In this document: positions 53,905 to 61,980 of the stretch, piece after piece
How positions within the stretch are numbered: position 1 is the first letter of the stretch
How the letters are laid out: each line of letters begins with the position of its first letter
Source of the DNA: SLSG01 sp964477035
GTDB lineage: Bacteria > Bacteroidota > Bacteroidia > Bacteroidales > UBA7960
Length of the DNA stretch: 64,000 nucleotides
Direction: 5' to 3'
NCBI GenBank assembly: GCA_964477035.1
Contig: CAYZCW010000010.1
Span: forward strand, 31,619-95,618
Notes under the pieces: generated by a model
Told to the model about the DNA's origin: nothing
The model's input: the letters and a program-made list of their open reading frames with translations, nothing else
Databases searched by the model: none
Made by a program: the position numbers and the translations under genes

Positions 53905-56508
53905 ATGGGTAAAAGGGTCACGCAGCAAAAACGGCTCGCCATACAGTTCATCAGACTGGCAGCCCTGTCGGGAGGGGTATTCCTCCTGGCACTCCTGTTG
54001 CTTTTAACCGCTCTGGGCTTCATCTACCAGGAACGGATCAAAACCCTCTTCATCGATGCCCTCAACCAGCAGCTGACCACCGAGATCCAGGTCGGGGAGG
54101 TCCGACTCGGGCTGGTGCGCAGCTTTCCCCTGGCATCCCTTTCGTTCCATGATGTCACTATCCCGGGAAGCGGCACCGGACCCACATCCGACAACCTGCT
54201 GCAGGCCCGCCGGGTGCTGGTACAGTTCCGGATTATGGACCTGCTGCGGCGCAACCATACCATCCGGCAGATCACCATCGAGAGGGGCCATGCCCATCCG
54301 ACGATACTTGAAGACGGCAGCACCAATTTCGACCTGTTTGCGCGGCGCGGCGACCGGGCGGAAGTCGAGGGCTTGCAGCTGGAACTGCAGCGGGTCGTGG
54401 TGCGTGACATGGACCTGCTGTTCCGGGATGCCACAAGCGGATTGGAGGCCGACCTGGCCGTCGCCCAGGCTTTGCTCGGGGGGCGGTTCAGCCAGCAGCT
54501 GTATACGCTGACGGCCACAGGGGACCTGCACGCCAGGAGCCTGGTGGTGGATGGGCTTTCGCTGCTCAGGGACCGGCCCGTCGGACTGGACCTGGCCCTG
54601 GAGGTCAGGGACCACTCAGAATTTCACTTTACAAAGGGCCGGCTTGCCGTCAGCCGCCAGGAGTTCGGACTCGCCGGCAGCATCCGCCAGACGGAAGAAG
54701 GGCTGCTGTTCGACGCCAGCGTGAACGGCACCAGGCTTTCCATGCAGCACCTGCTGGAGGGCCTGCCCGCGAACTGGGGCCGTTACCTGGACGGCTACCG
54801 GGGCAAGGGCGACCTGGGCTTCTCCGGCACCTTGCAGGGCCTGTGGACCCAGTCGCGGGTCCCGCGAATGGACGCCACCTTCGAAGTGAGCGGGGCCGAA
54901 CTCAGCCACCCCGCCTCCGGTCTGCAGCTCAAGGACCTGAACTTTTCCGGGCGCTTCGACAACGGGGAGGCACGCCGGGCCGAGACCACGAGCATACATC
55001 TCAGCGGACTGCAGGCAACCGTGACCGACGGGGTCCTTCGTGGCAGCGGGGGCATACGCAACCTGAAAACACCCTATATCGACCTGCAGCTTTATGCCGA
55101 CATGAATGCCCGCGAGCTGGTGCAGCTGCTGCGCCTGGACGCCGTCAGGGAGGCCACGGGAAGGATCCTGGCGGATGTCAGCTTCCAGGGCGGCATGAGC
55201 CACCGCGACCGCTTCACCGGGCAGGACCTGGTCAAGGCCCGGGCCACGGGGAGCATCACCGCCCGGGAGCTGGGGTTCCGGCTGCGGGACAACCTGTTGT
55301 CCTATCATGCTTTCAACGGGAACCTGCAGTTTAGAAACAACGACCTGATGATCGAGTCCTTCTCCGGCCGGGCCGGCGTCAGCGACTTCACCGTCAGCGG
55401 CTACTTCCGAAACGTGTTGCCTTATATGTTCCTGCCGGATGAAACCCTGGGGATGATCGCCACCCTGCATGCCGACCGCCTGGATTTCGACGAGCTGCTG
55501 CAGGCAGAAGTCAGTGAGGCCGACACCACCTACCGGCTGAGGCTGTCAGACCGGCTGGGCTTCGAGCTCGACGCCCGGGTGGGCTCCCTTCGCTTCCGCA
55601 AGTTCGAGGCCTCCGGCATCTCCGGCACCGCGAGCCTGCAGAACCAGCGCTTCTACGCCGAAGACGTGCGGTTCCAGTCCATGAACGGCACCGTGCAGGC
55701 CAAGGCCTTCATCGACGGCACCCGGACCGACCGGCTGGTCATCGGGGCCGACGCCCACCTGAGCCGGGTGGACGTCCACCAATTGTTCTATCAGATGGGC
55801 AACTTCGGGCAGACAGGCATCCTGGACGAGAACATCTTCGGGGTAATGACGGCCGATGTGCAGTTCTCCTCCCTCTGGTCCCCCGCCCTGGACATCGACT
55901 GGGGCAGCCTCACCACCCAGGCACGCATCCGGATCGAGGACGGGGTGCTGGTGGACTACGAGCCCATGATCGCCCTGTCGCGCTTCCTCAGGGTGGACGA
56001 CCTGGGCCGCGTGACCTTCTCCACCCTGGAAAACCAGATCGCCATCCGCAACCGCATGATATACATTCCCGAGATGGAGATCCGATCCAGCGCCCTGAAC
56101 CTGCAGCTGTCGGGCGAGCACAGCTTCGGGAACGACATCGACTACCGGCTGCAGATCCTGCTCGCGGAGCTGCTGGCCAGGAAAAACAGGGAAAGGCGCA
56201 ACCCCCAGGAACAGTACGGGGACATCATCGACGACGGCCTGGGGCGGACGACCCTCTTCCTTCGCGTGACGGGGCCACTGAGCGATCCGGTGTTCCGTTA
56301 CGACCACCAGGGGGTCAGGGAAAAGATCCGGGACGACCTGCGGCAGGAGGGGCAGAACCTGCTGGATGTGTTCCGCCGGGAGTTCGGCATCTTCCAGCGC
56401 CCGGGACGCGACACCACGGGGGAGCCGGCCAACCCGAGGCGCCGGGAAATGGAGCGCATCCGCAAGCAGGAAGAAGGCAAGATGGTCATCGAATGGGAGG
56501 ATCTTTAG
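53905..56508 (+). CDS. AsmA/TamB-like large envelope protein
   Basis: 867 residues. An N-terminal membrane segment (about 22-44, GGVFLLALLLLLTALGFIY) is followed by AsmA-type features: FIDALNQQLTTEIQVGEVRL and FPLASLSFHDVTI, then long beta-rich stretches of the repeating-groove fold and an AsmA-like C-terminal domain (IRIEDGVLVDYEPMIALSRF, FSTLENQIAIRNRMIYIPEM). Such proteins are thought to move phospholipids between inner and outer membranes. It lies 21 nt after the pseudouridine synthase and 3 nt before ispE. Confidence 0.87.
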   Translation: MGKRVTQQKRLAIQFIRLAALSGGVFLLALLLLLTALGFIYQERIKTLFIDALNQQLTTEIQVGEVRLGLVRSFPLASLSFHDVTIPGSGTGPTSDNLLQARRVLVQFRIMDLLRRNHTIRQITIERGHAHPTILEDGSTNFDLFARRGDRAEVEGLQLELQRVVVRDMDLLFRDATSGLEADLAVAQALLGGRFSQQLYTLTATGDLHARSLVVDGLSLLRDRPVGLDLALEVRDHSEFHFTKGRLAVSRQEFGLAGSIRQTEEGLLFDASVNGTRLSMQHLLEGLPANWGRYLDGYRGKGDLGFSGTLQGLWTQSRVPRMDATFEVSGAELSHPASGLQLKDLNFSGRFDNGEARRAETTSIHLSGLQATVTDGVLRGSGGIRNLKTPYIDLQLYADMNARELVQLLRLDAVREATGRILADVSFQGGMSHRDRFTGQDLVKARATGSITARELGFRLRDNLLSYHAFNGNLQFRNNDLMIESFSGRAGVSDFTVSGYFRNVLPYMFLPDETLGMIATLHADRLDFDELLQAEVSEADTTYRLRLSDRLGFELDARVGSLRFRKFEASGISGTASLQNQRFYAEDVRFQSMNGTVQAKAFIDGTRTDRLVIGADAHLSRVDVHQLFYQMGNFGQTGILDENIFGVMTADVQFSSLWSPALDIDWGSLTTQARIRIEDGVLVDYEPMIALSRFLRVDDLGRVTFSTLENQIAIRNRMIYIPEMEIRSSALNLQLSGEHSFGNDIDYRLQILLAELLARKNRERRNPQEQYGDIIDDGLGRTTLFLRVTGPLSDPVFRYDHQGVREKIRDDLRQEGQNLLDVFRREFGIFQRPGRDTTGEPANPRRREMERIRKQEEGKMVIEWEDL

Positions 56509-56511
56509 GCC

Positions 56512-57330
56512 ATGATCGCATTCCCCCACGCCAAAATCAACCTCGGACTGCATGTGATTTGCAAGCGGGCCGACGGCTTTCACGAGATCGAGACCGTCAT
56601 GATTCCCGTCGGATGGTGTGACCTTCTGGAGGCGGTCCCTGCCGGCACAGGCCACTTGACCATGAGCGGCCTGCCCATCCCGGATGACGGCCGGCCCAAC
56701 CTCTGTCTGCAGGCCGTGGAGCTGGTCCGCGCGCACCGGCCCTCCCTGCCTCCGGTTCATATCTTCCTGCACAAGCAGATCCCCACGGGGGCCGGGCTGG
56801 GCGGCGGCAGCGCCGATGCCGCCCGCACCCTGGTGTTGCTGAACGATCTTATGGATCTGAAGTTTTCGGTCAGTGAACTCAAGGAGATGGCCGCCCGGCT
56901 GGGCAGCGACTGCCCGTTTTTCGTCACCGGGCGCCCGGCTCTGGCGCGGGGACGGGGCGAGCTGCTGCAGCCGATTGAAGTGCCCGCATTGAAAGGGCTG
57001 TCTGTGCTGATCGCCTGTCCCCCCATCCACATCTCCACGGCCCGGGCCTATGAGGGGCTGAATCCGCGCCCGCCGGCCGAACCCCTGGAGGACATACTCG
57101 CAGGGGCGATCGGTTCCTGGCCGGGCAGGCTGGTCAACGATTTTGAGGAGGTGGCCATGCGGGAGCACCCCAGGATACTGCAGATCAGGGAGGCGCTCTA
57201 CCGGCAGGGCGCACTGTATGCCTCCATGAGCGGGAGCGGCCCGGCCGTATTCGGGCTGTTCCGCGACCTGCCCGGAGGGGATCCCGCCAGCCTGTTTCCG
57301 GACTGCCGGACCTGGGCCGGGCCGCTCTAG
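56512..57330 (+). CDS. ispE: 4-diphosphocytidyl-2-C-methyl-D-erythritol kinase
   Basis: GHMP-family kinase of the MEP isoprenoid pathway. It has 272 residues: PHAKINLGLHVICKRADGFH at the N-terminus, the ATP loop PTGAGLGGGSADAARTL, SDCPFFVTGRPALARGRGE, and the C-terminal MSGSGPAVFGLF. It begins 3 nt after the AsmA-like gene and implies that isoprenoids are made by the MEP route. Confidence 0.95.
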   Translation: MIAFPHAKINLGLHVICKRADGFHEIETVMIPVGWCDLLEAVPAGTGHLTMSGLPIPDDGRPNLCLQAVELVRAHRPSLPPVHIFLHKQIPTGAGLGGGSADAARTLVLLNDLMDLKFSVSELKEMAARLGSDCPFFVTGRPALARGRGELLQPIEVPALKGLSVLIACPPIHISTARAYEGLNPRPPAEPLEDILAGAIGSWPGRLVNDFEEVAMREHPRILQIREALYRQGALYASMSGSGPAVFGLFRDLPGGDPASLFPDCRTWAGPL

Positions 57331-57345
57331 GCAGGCACACCGGTC

Positions 57346-57376
57346 TTTGCGGTATGGTTTTTTTTATGCATTTTTG
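57346..57376 (+). promoter_or_regulatory. Predicted promoter of the S9 peptidase gene
   Basis: TTTG (57346-57349), 19 nt, CATTTTTG (57369-57376), one mismatch in the -7 element, about 40 nt before the peptidase start. Confidence 0.45.
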
Positions 57377-57417
57377 TGGGCGACAAACCCATCCGACAAT
57401 AAAAAAAACCAAAACCC

Positions 57418-59478
57418 ATGCGAAAGACTGTATTGTTCCTTGCCCTGCTGGCCCTGCTGGTGCCGGCGACCGGTGCGGCAGGCGACGTGCTGACCCCCCG
57501 GAATCTGTTCGAGCTGCGGTCGGTGGCCGAAGTGGCCGTATCCCCCGACCAGGAATACATCGCCTTCACCCTGAACGTGCCCAGGCCCTTTACCCATGAG
57601 GCCGGGGGGGACTACAGGGAATTGTATGTCTATGAGGTCAGCAGCGGGGAGGTCATCCCCTTCATGACCGGGGCCCGCTCCGTGTTTGGACTGGGCTGGA
57701 CGCCATCGGGGCATGCGGTGACCTTCCGCGCCAACCTGCCGCAGCAGGCCGGCACCCAGGTATATGCCATGCGGCTGAGGGGAGGCGAGGCCTACCCTCT
57801 GACCCGGCACGACGGGGGGGTAAGCAGCTACGCCTTCATCGACGAGCACACCCTGGCCATTGTCTCTGCGGAGGCCGGTGACCCGGATCAGGCGCGGTTG
57901 CGACAGAAGGGTTTCGACATCGAAGTGTACGAAGAAGAATGGCGCCACCTGAACCTGTACCGATACGACCTGCAGGCCCATGAAGCCCGGCAGCTCACCC
58001 GCGGGGTCACGGTCTACGACTTCGTCCTGAGCCCCGACGGGAATTACGCGGCAGCCGCCATCGCGCCCCGCAACCTGGTCGACGACAGCTATATGTTCAA
58101 ACGCATCCACCTGGTGGACATGCACACGGGCGAAACGACCCTGATCATGGAAAACCCCGGCAAGCTGGGCAACATGGCCTGGAGCCCGGACGGCAGCAAA
58201 CTGGCTTTCCGCTCGGCCAGCAAGCTGGAGGACGCAGTGGTGGGCAGCCTGTTCGTGATGGATGTGCCGACCGATAAGGATTTCGGGGCATTGCCCAACC
58301 TGGTGGCAGGCATGGAGCTGTCGGTGATCGACTTCGCCTGGCAGGATGACCACACCTTATTGTATGCCGCGGAGGAAGGCGTCGACATCGTGCTGAGCCG
58401 TCAATCCATCCGCCCTGCCCAGGGAGGCACCCCGGAGGGCAACGGCTTCCCGGAGCGGGAAGTGCTGATCGATCCGGCCACCATCTTCTTCTCCGGATTC
58501 AGCCTCGCCGGCAGCTGGGTGGCCTTCTCCGGCAATACGGCAGAGCACCCGGGAGAAGTGTTCACCTTCGACCTGGAGACGGGCGACCTGGTCCGGCATA
58601 CGGACCATAACCCCTGGCTGGCGGACATCCGCCTCGGCCAGCAGCGCAAGCTGGTATACGACGCCAGGGACGGCCAGGACATCGAAGGGGTGCTGATGTA
58701 CCCGCTCGATTATGAGGAGGGCAGGTCTTATCCCCTGATCGTCTACATCCACGGCGGTCCCGAGGCCGCCGTGAAGAACGGCTGGAACACGGGCTACAAC
58801 ACCTGGGGGCAGGTGGCCGCCGCCCGCGGCTACTTCGTCTTCATGCCCAACTACCGGGCCAGCTCCGGCAGGGGCGTCGACTTCACCATGGCGGGCTACG
58901 GAGACCTGTTGGGGGTGGAATACGAGGACGTGCTCGACGGCATCGACCACCTGGTGGACATCGGCTATGTGGACCGTGAGCGCGTGGGCATGGGCGGGGG
59001 CTCATACGGCGGCTATTTCTCCGCCTGGTCGGCCACCCGCTATTCCGACCGCTTCGCGGCGGCCGTGGTCTTCGTGGGCATTACCAACCAGATCTCCAAG
59101 CGCAACACCGGTGACATTCCCTGGGAGGACTACTACGTGCATTGGGGCTATTGGACCAGGGATGACTGGGAGGACGTGTACAGCCGCAGCCCGGTTAAGT
59201 ACGCCGACCAGAACGTGACCCCCACCCTGATCCTGCACGGCTACGAGGACCCGAGGGTCCCGCCCTCCCAGGGTCTGGAGCTATACCGCGAACTGAAGCT
59301 GCATGGCAGCGCGCCTGTGCGGCTGATCTGGTACAAGGGGGAAGGCCACGGCAACCGACGCAATGTGCACCGACTGGATTACCTGGTGCGGACCATGGAG
59401 TGGTTCGATCACTACCTGAGGCTGGACGGGCCCAGGGATGAGATGCCGCCCAAATACCCGGATCACGGCGTGTGGTAA
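57418..59478 (+). CDS. Exported S9 family serine peptidase
   Basis: Prolyl oligopeptidase/acylaminoacyl peptidase type enzyme, 686 residues. A signal peptide (MRKTVLFLALLALLVPATGAAG) puts it in the periplasm. The first 400 residues form a beta-propeller with repeated SPD motifs (VAVSPDQEYIAF, LSPDGNYAAA, WSPDGSKLAF). The alpha/beta-hydrolase domain has the triad S529 (GGGSYGGYFS), D611 (GYEDPRVPP) and H644 (GEGHGNRR). It probably degrades peptides for nutrition. Substrate unknown. Confidence 0.94.
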   Translation: MRKTVLFLALLALLVPATGAAGDVLTPRNLFELRSVAEVAVSPDQEYIAFTLNVPRPFTHEAGGDYRELYVYEVSSGEVIPFMTGARSVFGLGWTPSGHAVTFRANLPQQAGTQVYAMRLRGGEAYPLTRHDGGVSSYAFIDEHTLAIVSAEAGDPDQARLRQKGFDIEVYEEEWRHLNLYRYDLQAHEARQLTRGVTVYDFVLSPDGNYAAAAIAPRNLVDDSYMFKRIHLVDMHTGETTLIMENPGKLGNMAWSPDGSKLAFRSASKLEDAVVGSLFVMDVPTDKDFGALPNLVAGMELSVIDFAWQDDHTLLYAAEEGVDIVLSRQSIRPAQGGTPEGNGFPEREVLIDPATIFFSGFSLAGSWVAFSGNTAEHPGEVFTFDLETGDLVRHTDHNPWLADIRLGQQRKLVYDARDGQDIEGVLMYPLDYEEGRSYPLIVYIHGGPEAAVKNGWNTGYNTWGQVAAARGYFVFMPNYRASSGRGVDFTMAGYGDLLGVEYEDVLDGIDHLVDIGYVDRERVGMGGGSYGGYFSAWSATRYSDRFAAAVVFVGITNQISKRNTGDIPWEDYYVHWGYWTRDDWEDVYSRSPVKYADQNVTPTLILHGYEDPRVPPSQGLELYRELKLHGSAPVRLIWYKGEGHGNRRNVHRLDYLVRTMEWFDHYLRLDGPRDEMPPKYPDHGVW

Positions 59479-59558
59479 GTTCTGCCTGCCCTTTCCGTCC
59501 GGCATCCCATTCTTAAAAAACCCACAGATTGACACCATAATAACACCACCGCATTCAT

Positions 59559-61106
59559 ATGCCCAGTTTCACAGAACGCTTCAAGCAAGGCTCTAAAAAA
59601 GCCTTCAGCCGCTCGCTCGATGTCATCGAGACCGTGGGCAACAGGCTGCCCCATCCGGCCACCATCTTTGCCATGCTGGCCGGCATCGTCATCCTCATCT
59701 CCGCCATCTCCTGGTACCTGAACGTATCGGCCGTCCACCCGGTCGACGGCAGCGTGGTCGGGGTGAATAACCTGCTGAGCGGGGACGGGATTCGCTGGAT
59801 GTACACCAACATCCTGAACAATTTCCTGCGCTTCCCGCCCCTTGGCTACGTGCTGGTGGTCATGGTCGGCATCGGGCTGGCCGAAGGCACCGGGCTGTTT
59901 GCCGTGCTGATCCGCTCCCTGGTGCTGGGCGCCCCGCCCCGGCTGATCACCGTGGCCGTGGTCCTGGCCGGCATCATCTCCGGCCTGGCCGTGGAGGCCG
60001 GCTATGTGATCCTCATCCCCCTGGGGGCCATGATCTTTCACGGCCTGGGCAGGCATCCCATGGCCGGACTGGCGGCGGCATTCTGCGGCGTGAGCGGCGG
60101 CTTCGGGGCCAACTTCGTCATCGGCTCCATCGATCCGATCCTGGCGGGGATATCCACCTCGGCGGCCCAGCTGATCGACCCTGACATGGTGGTGAACCCG
60201 GCCGTCAACTACTACTTCATGATCGCCTCCAGTTTCGTGGTCCTTTTCGTGGGAACCTGGGTCACCGACCGCATCGTGGAACCCCGCCTGGGCAAATACG
60301 AGGGCACAACCGAGCGCTTTGCCATCGAGCAGCTGACCCCCAGGGAGAAAAAGGGCCTGCGCTGGGCCGGGATCTCCGTGCTGCTGTTCGCCGGGCTGCT
60401 GGCCCTGACGGTCATCCCTGCCAACGGGCTGTTCCGCGACCCGGCCACCGGCAGCGTGTTGCACTCCCCCTTCTTCGACGGCATCATCATCGGCATCCTG
60501 CTGTTCTTCTTCGTCCCGGCCCTGGTGTACGGGTGGATCGTGGGCACCGTCCGCAACGACAAGGACGTGATGAAGCACATCATCAAGTCCATGAGCGGGA
60601 TGGGCTCCTACATCGTGCTGGTGTTCTTCGCGGCCCAGTTTGTGTACTTCTTCAACCACTCCAACCTCGGACTGATCATTGCCATCAAGGGAGCCGCCGG
60701 GCTGCGCGATATCGGCCTGACCGGACCGGTGCTGATCGCTGCCTTCGTGCTGCTGTCGGCCTTCATCAACCTGTTCATGGGCAGCGCCAGCGCCAAGTGG
60801 GCCATCATCGCCCCGGTATTCATCCCCATGCTGATGCTCCTGGACAACGCCTACCACCCGGGCCTCACCCAGGCCGCCTTCCGCATCGGGGACTCCCTCA
60901 CCAACCTGGTCACCCCCATGATGAGCTACTTCGCCCTGATCGTCACCTTCGCCCAGAAATACGATGAGAAATACGGCATCGGCACGATCATCTCCACCAT
61001 GATCCCCTATACCGTGTTCCTCACGATCGTGTGGATCGGGGTCCTCATGCTCTGGGTATGGCTCGGCATTCCTTTGGGGCCCGACGGACCCATTTACATC
61101 AACTGA
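59559..61106 (+). CDS. AbgT family transporter
   Basis: 515 residues, about 11-12 membrane segments. It matches the AbgT family: NRLPHPATIFAMLAGIVILI, VMVGIGLAEGTGLFAVLIRS, GFGANFVIGSIDPILAGIST, INLFMGSASAKWAIIAPVF and DSLTNLVTPMMSYFALIVTF. Family members import p-aminobenzoyl-glutamate (E. coli AbgT) or export sulfonamide-like folate precursors (MtrF, YdaH). Placed after a peptidase gene, a peptide or aminoacyl substrate is conceivable but unproven. A strong terminator follows 7 nt after its stop. Confidence 0.94.
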   Translation: MPSFTERFKQGSKKAFSRSLDVIETVGNRLPHPATIFAMLAGIVILISAISWYLNVSAVHPVDGSVVGVNNLLSGDGIRWMYTNILNNFLRFPPLGYVLVVMVGIGLAEGTGLFAVLIRSLVLGAPPRLITVAVVLAGIISGLAVEAGYVILIPLGAMIFHGLGRHPMAGLAAAFCGVSGGFGANFVIGSIDPILAGISTSAAQLIDPDMVVNPAVNYYFMIASSFVVLFVGTWVTDRIVEPRLGKYEGTTERFAIEQLTPREKKGLRWAGISVLLFAGLLALTVIPANGLFRDPATGSVLHSPFFDGIIIGILLFFFVPALVYGWIVGTVRNDKDVMKHIIKSMSGMGSYIVLVFFAAQFVYFFNHSNLGLIIAIKGAAGLRDIGLTGPVLIAAFVLLSAFINLFMGSASAKWAIIAPVFIPMLMLLDNAYHPGLTQAAFRIGDSLTNLVTPMMSYFALIVTFAQKYDEKYGIGTIISTMIPYTVFLTIVWIGVLMLWVWLGIPLGPDGPIYIN

Positions 61107-61112
61107 TGTGCG

Positions 61113-61143
61113 AAAAAAAGCCGGTCGATGACCGGCTTTTTTG
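61113..61143 (+). terminator. Rho-independent terminator of the AbgT gene
   Basis: GCCGGTC, loop GAT, GACCGGC, with an A-run before and a T-run after the stem, so it could work in both directions. Confidence 0.92.
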
Positions 61144-61980
61144 TTCTATCCCCGCCGCTGACAGGGTCTTGCACCCATAGGACAGGGTTTTTCCACCGGC
61201 ATGCAAATGCTAATATTGTACCACATAAGACAAGCAACATACGTACATGAAAACAGGGGATTTCCTTGCGGACTACACAGAACCCCGGGATTTTCACGTA
61301 CAGACAAAGATATTGTATATATTTTTTCCTAATTATATGTAGCTTGGTTATTTTGTAGCTCCGCAAACAGCGGCTTTTCCCCGTCGAAACCTCGTTTTCT
61401 GCCTTTTTGTCGATTCCCGCCGTCTCGATTACGGATTTTTCTTCGCGAGGTTACAGTTTTTTGTAAAAAAACGACGATTTGGCCATTTGGGCCTTGTCTA
61501 AAGAAAATTGGCGGCGTCCCCCAAAAACTTTTGTGAGGTTATTTCACTGTTTATGTGTTATTTACAAAGGCTACATGCACGGATCATTCCACTTGTTTTT
61601 ATTCAGTCTATATATAAATTGTAAGAAAAAGTACGTACTGAATTTTTGAATATTAAGTGGTTCTACGTGTGAAAAAACCTGCTCATTAGGTATTTTACAC
61701 AATTGCGCAGGGCTTGTTTTATCCTCAATTTTGTATCAAGAAAATTGTATCAAAAATAAGATTTTATGCAGGCCGGCTGGCAGGAGGTGTTTTTGAATCC
61801 CGGAATCACTCTTTGAATTAAGCAACCAGGCCCTGCATCCACCAGGCCACGAACGAAAAACCATTGAATTTAAACCATAGCCTTATGGAAAACATCAACT
61901 CTTTCCATCAAACAACATGTAAAAAACAATCATCCGGCCGCACCGGCTTGTTTGTTTTTCATGGTTTCCAGCCATTAACC
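61144..61980. other. Long AT-rich non-coding region before the surface protein gene
   Basis: About 840 nt, clearly richer in A and T than the rest of the window, without a convincing gene on either strand. It has several A- and T-runs and short palindromes such as GTACGTAC (61636-61643). I found no full promoter consensus. An in-frame upstream ATG at 61885 could extend the following gene by 32 codons. It probably holds the promoter and a long leader of the surface protein gene; the change in base composition may also mark acquired DNA. Confidence 0.6.

Noticed and set aside
55546..57168. 540-codon open frame on the minus strand
   Set aside because: Opposite to the AsmA-like gene and ispE, both clearly recognised; translation is low-complexity without motifs.
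59463..60857. 464-codon open frame on the minus strand
   Set aside because: Antisense to the AbgT transporter; composition rich in His, Gly and Asp, typical of shadow frames.
61094..61366. 90-codon minus-strand frame after the AbgT gene
   Set aside because: Starts in AT-rich DNA, reads through the AbgT terminator and into the AbgT end; no conserved features.
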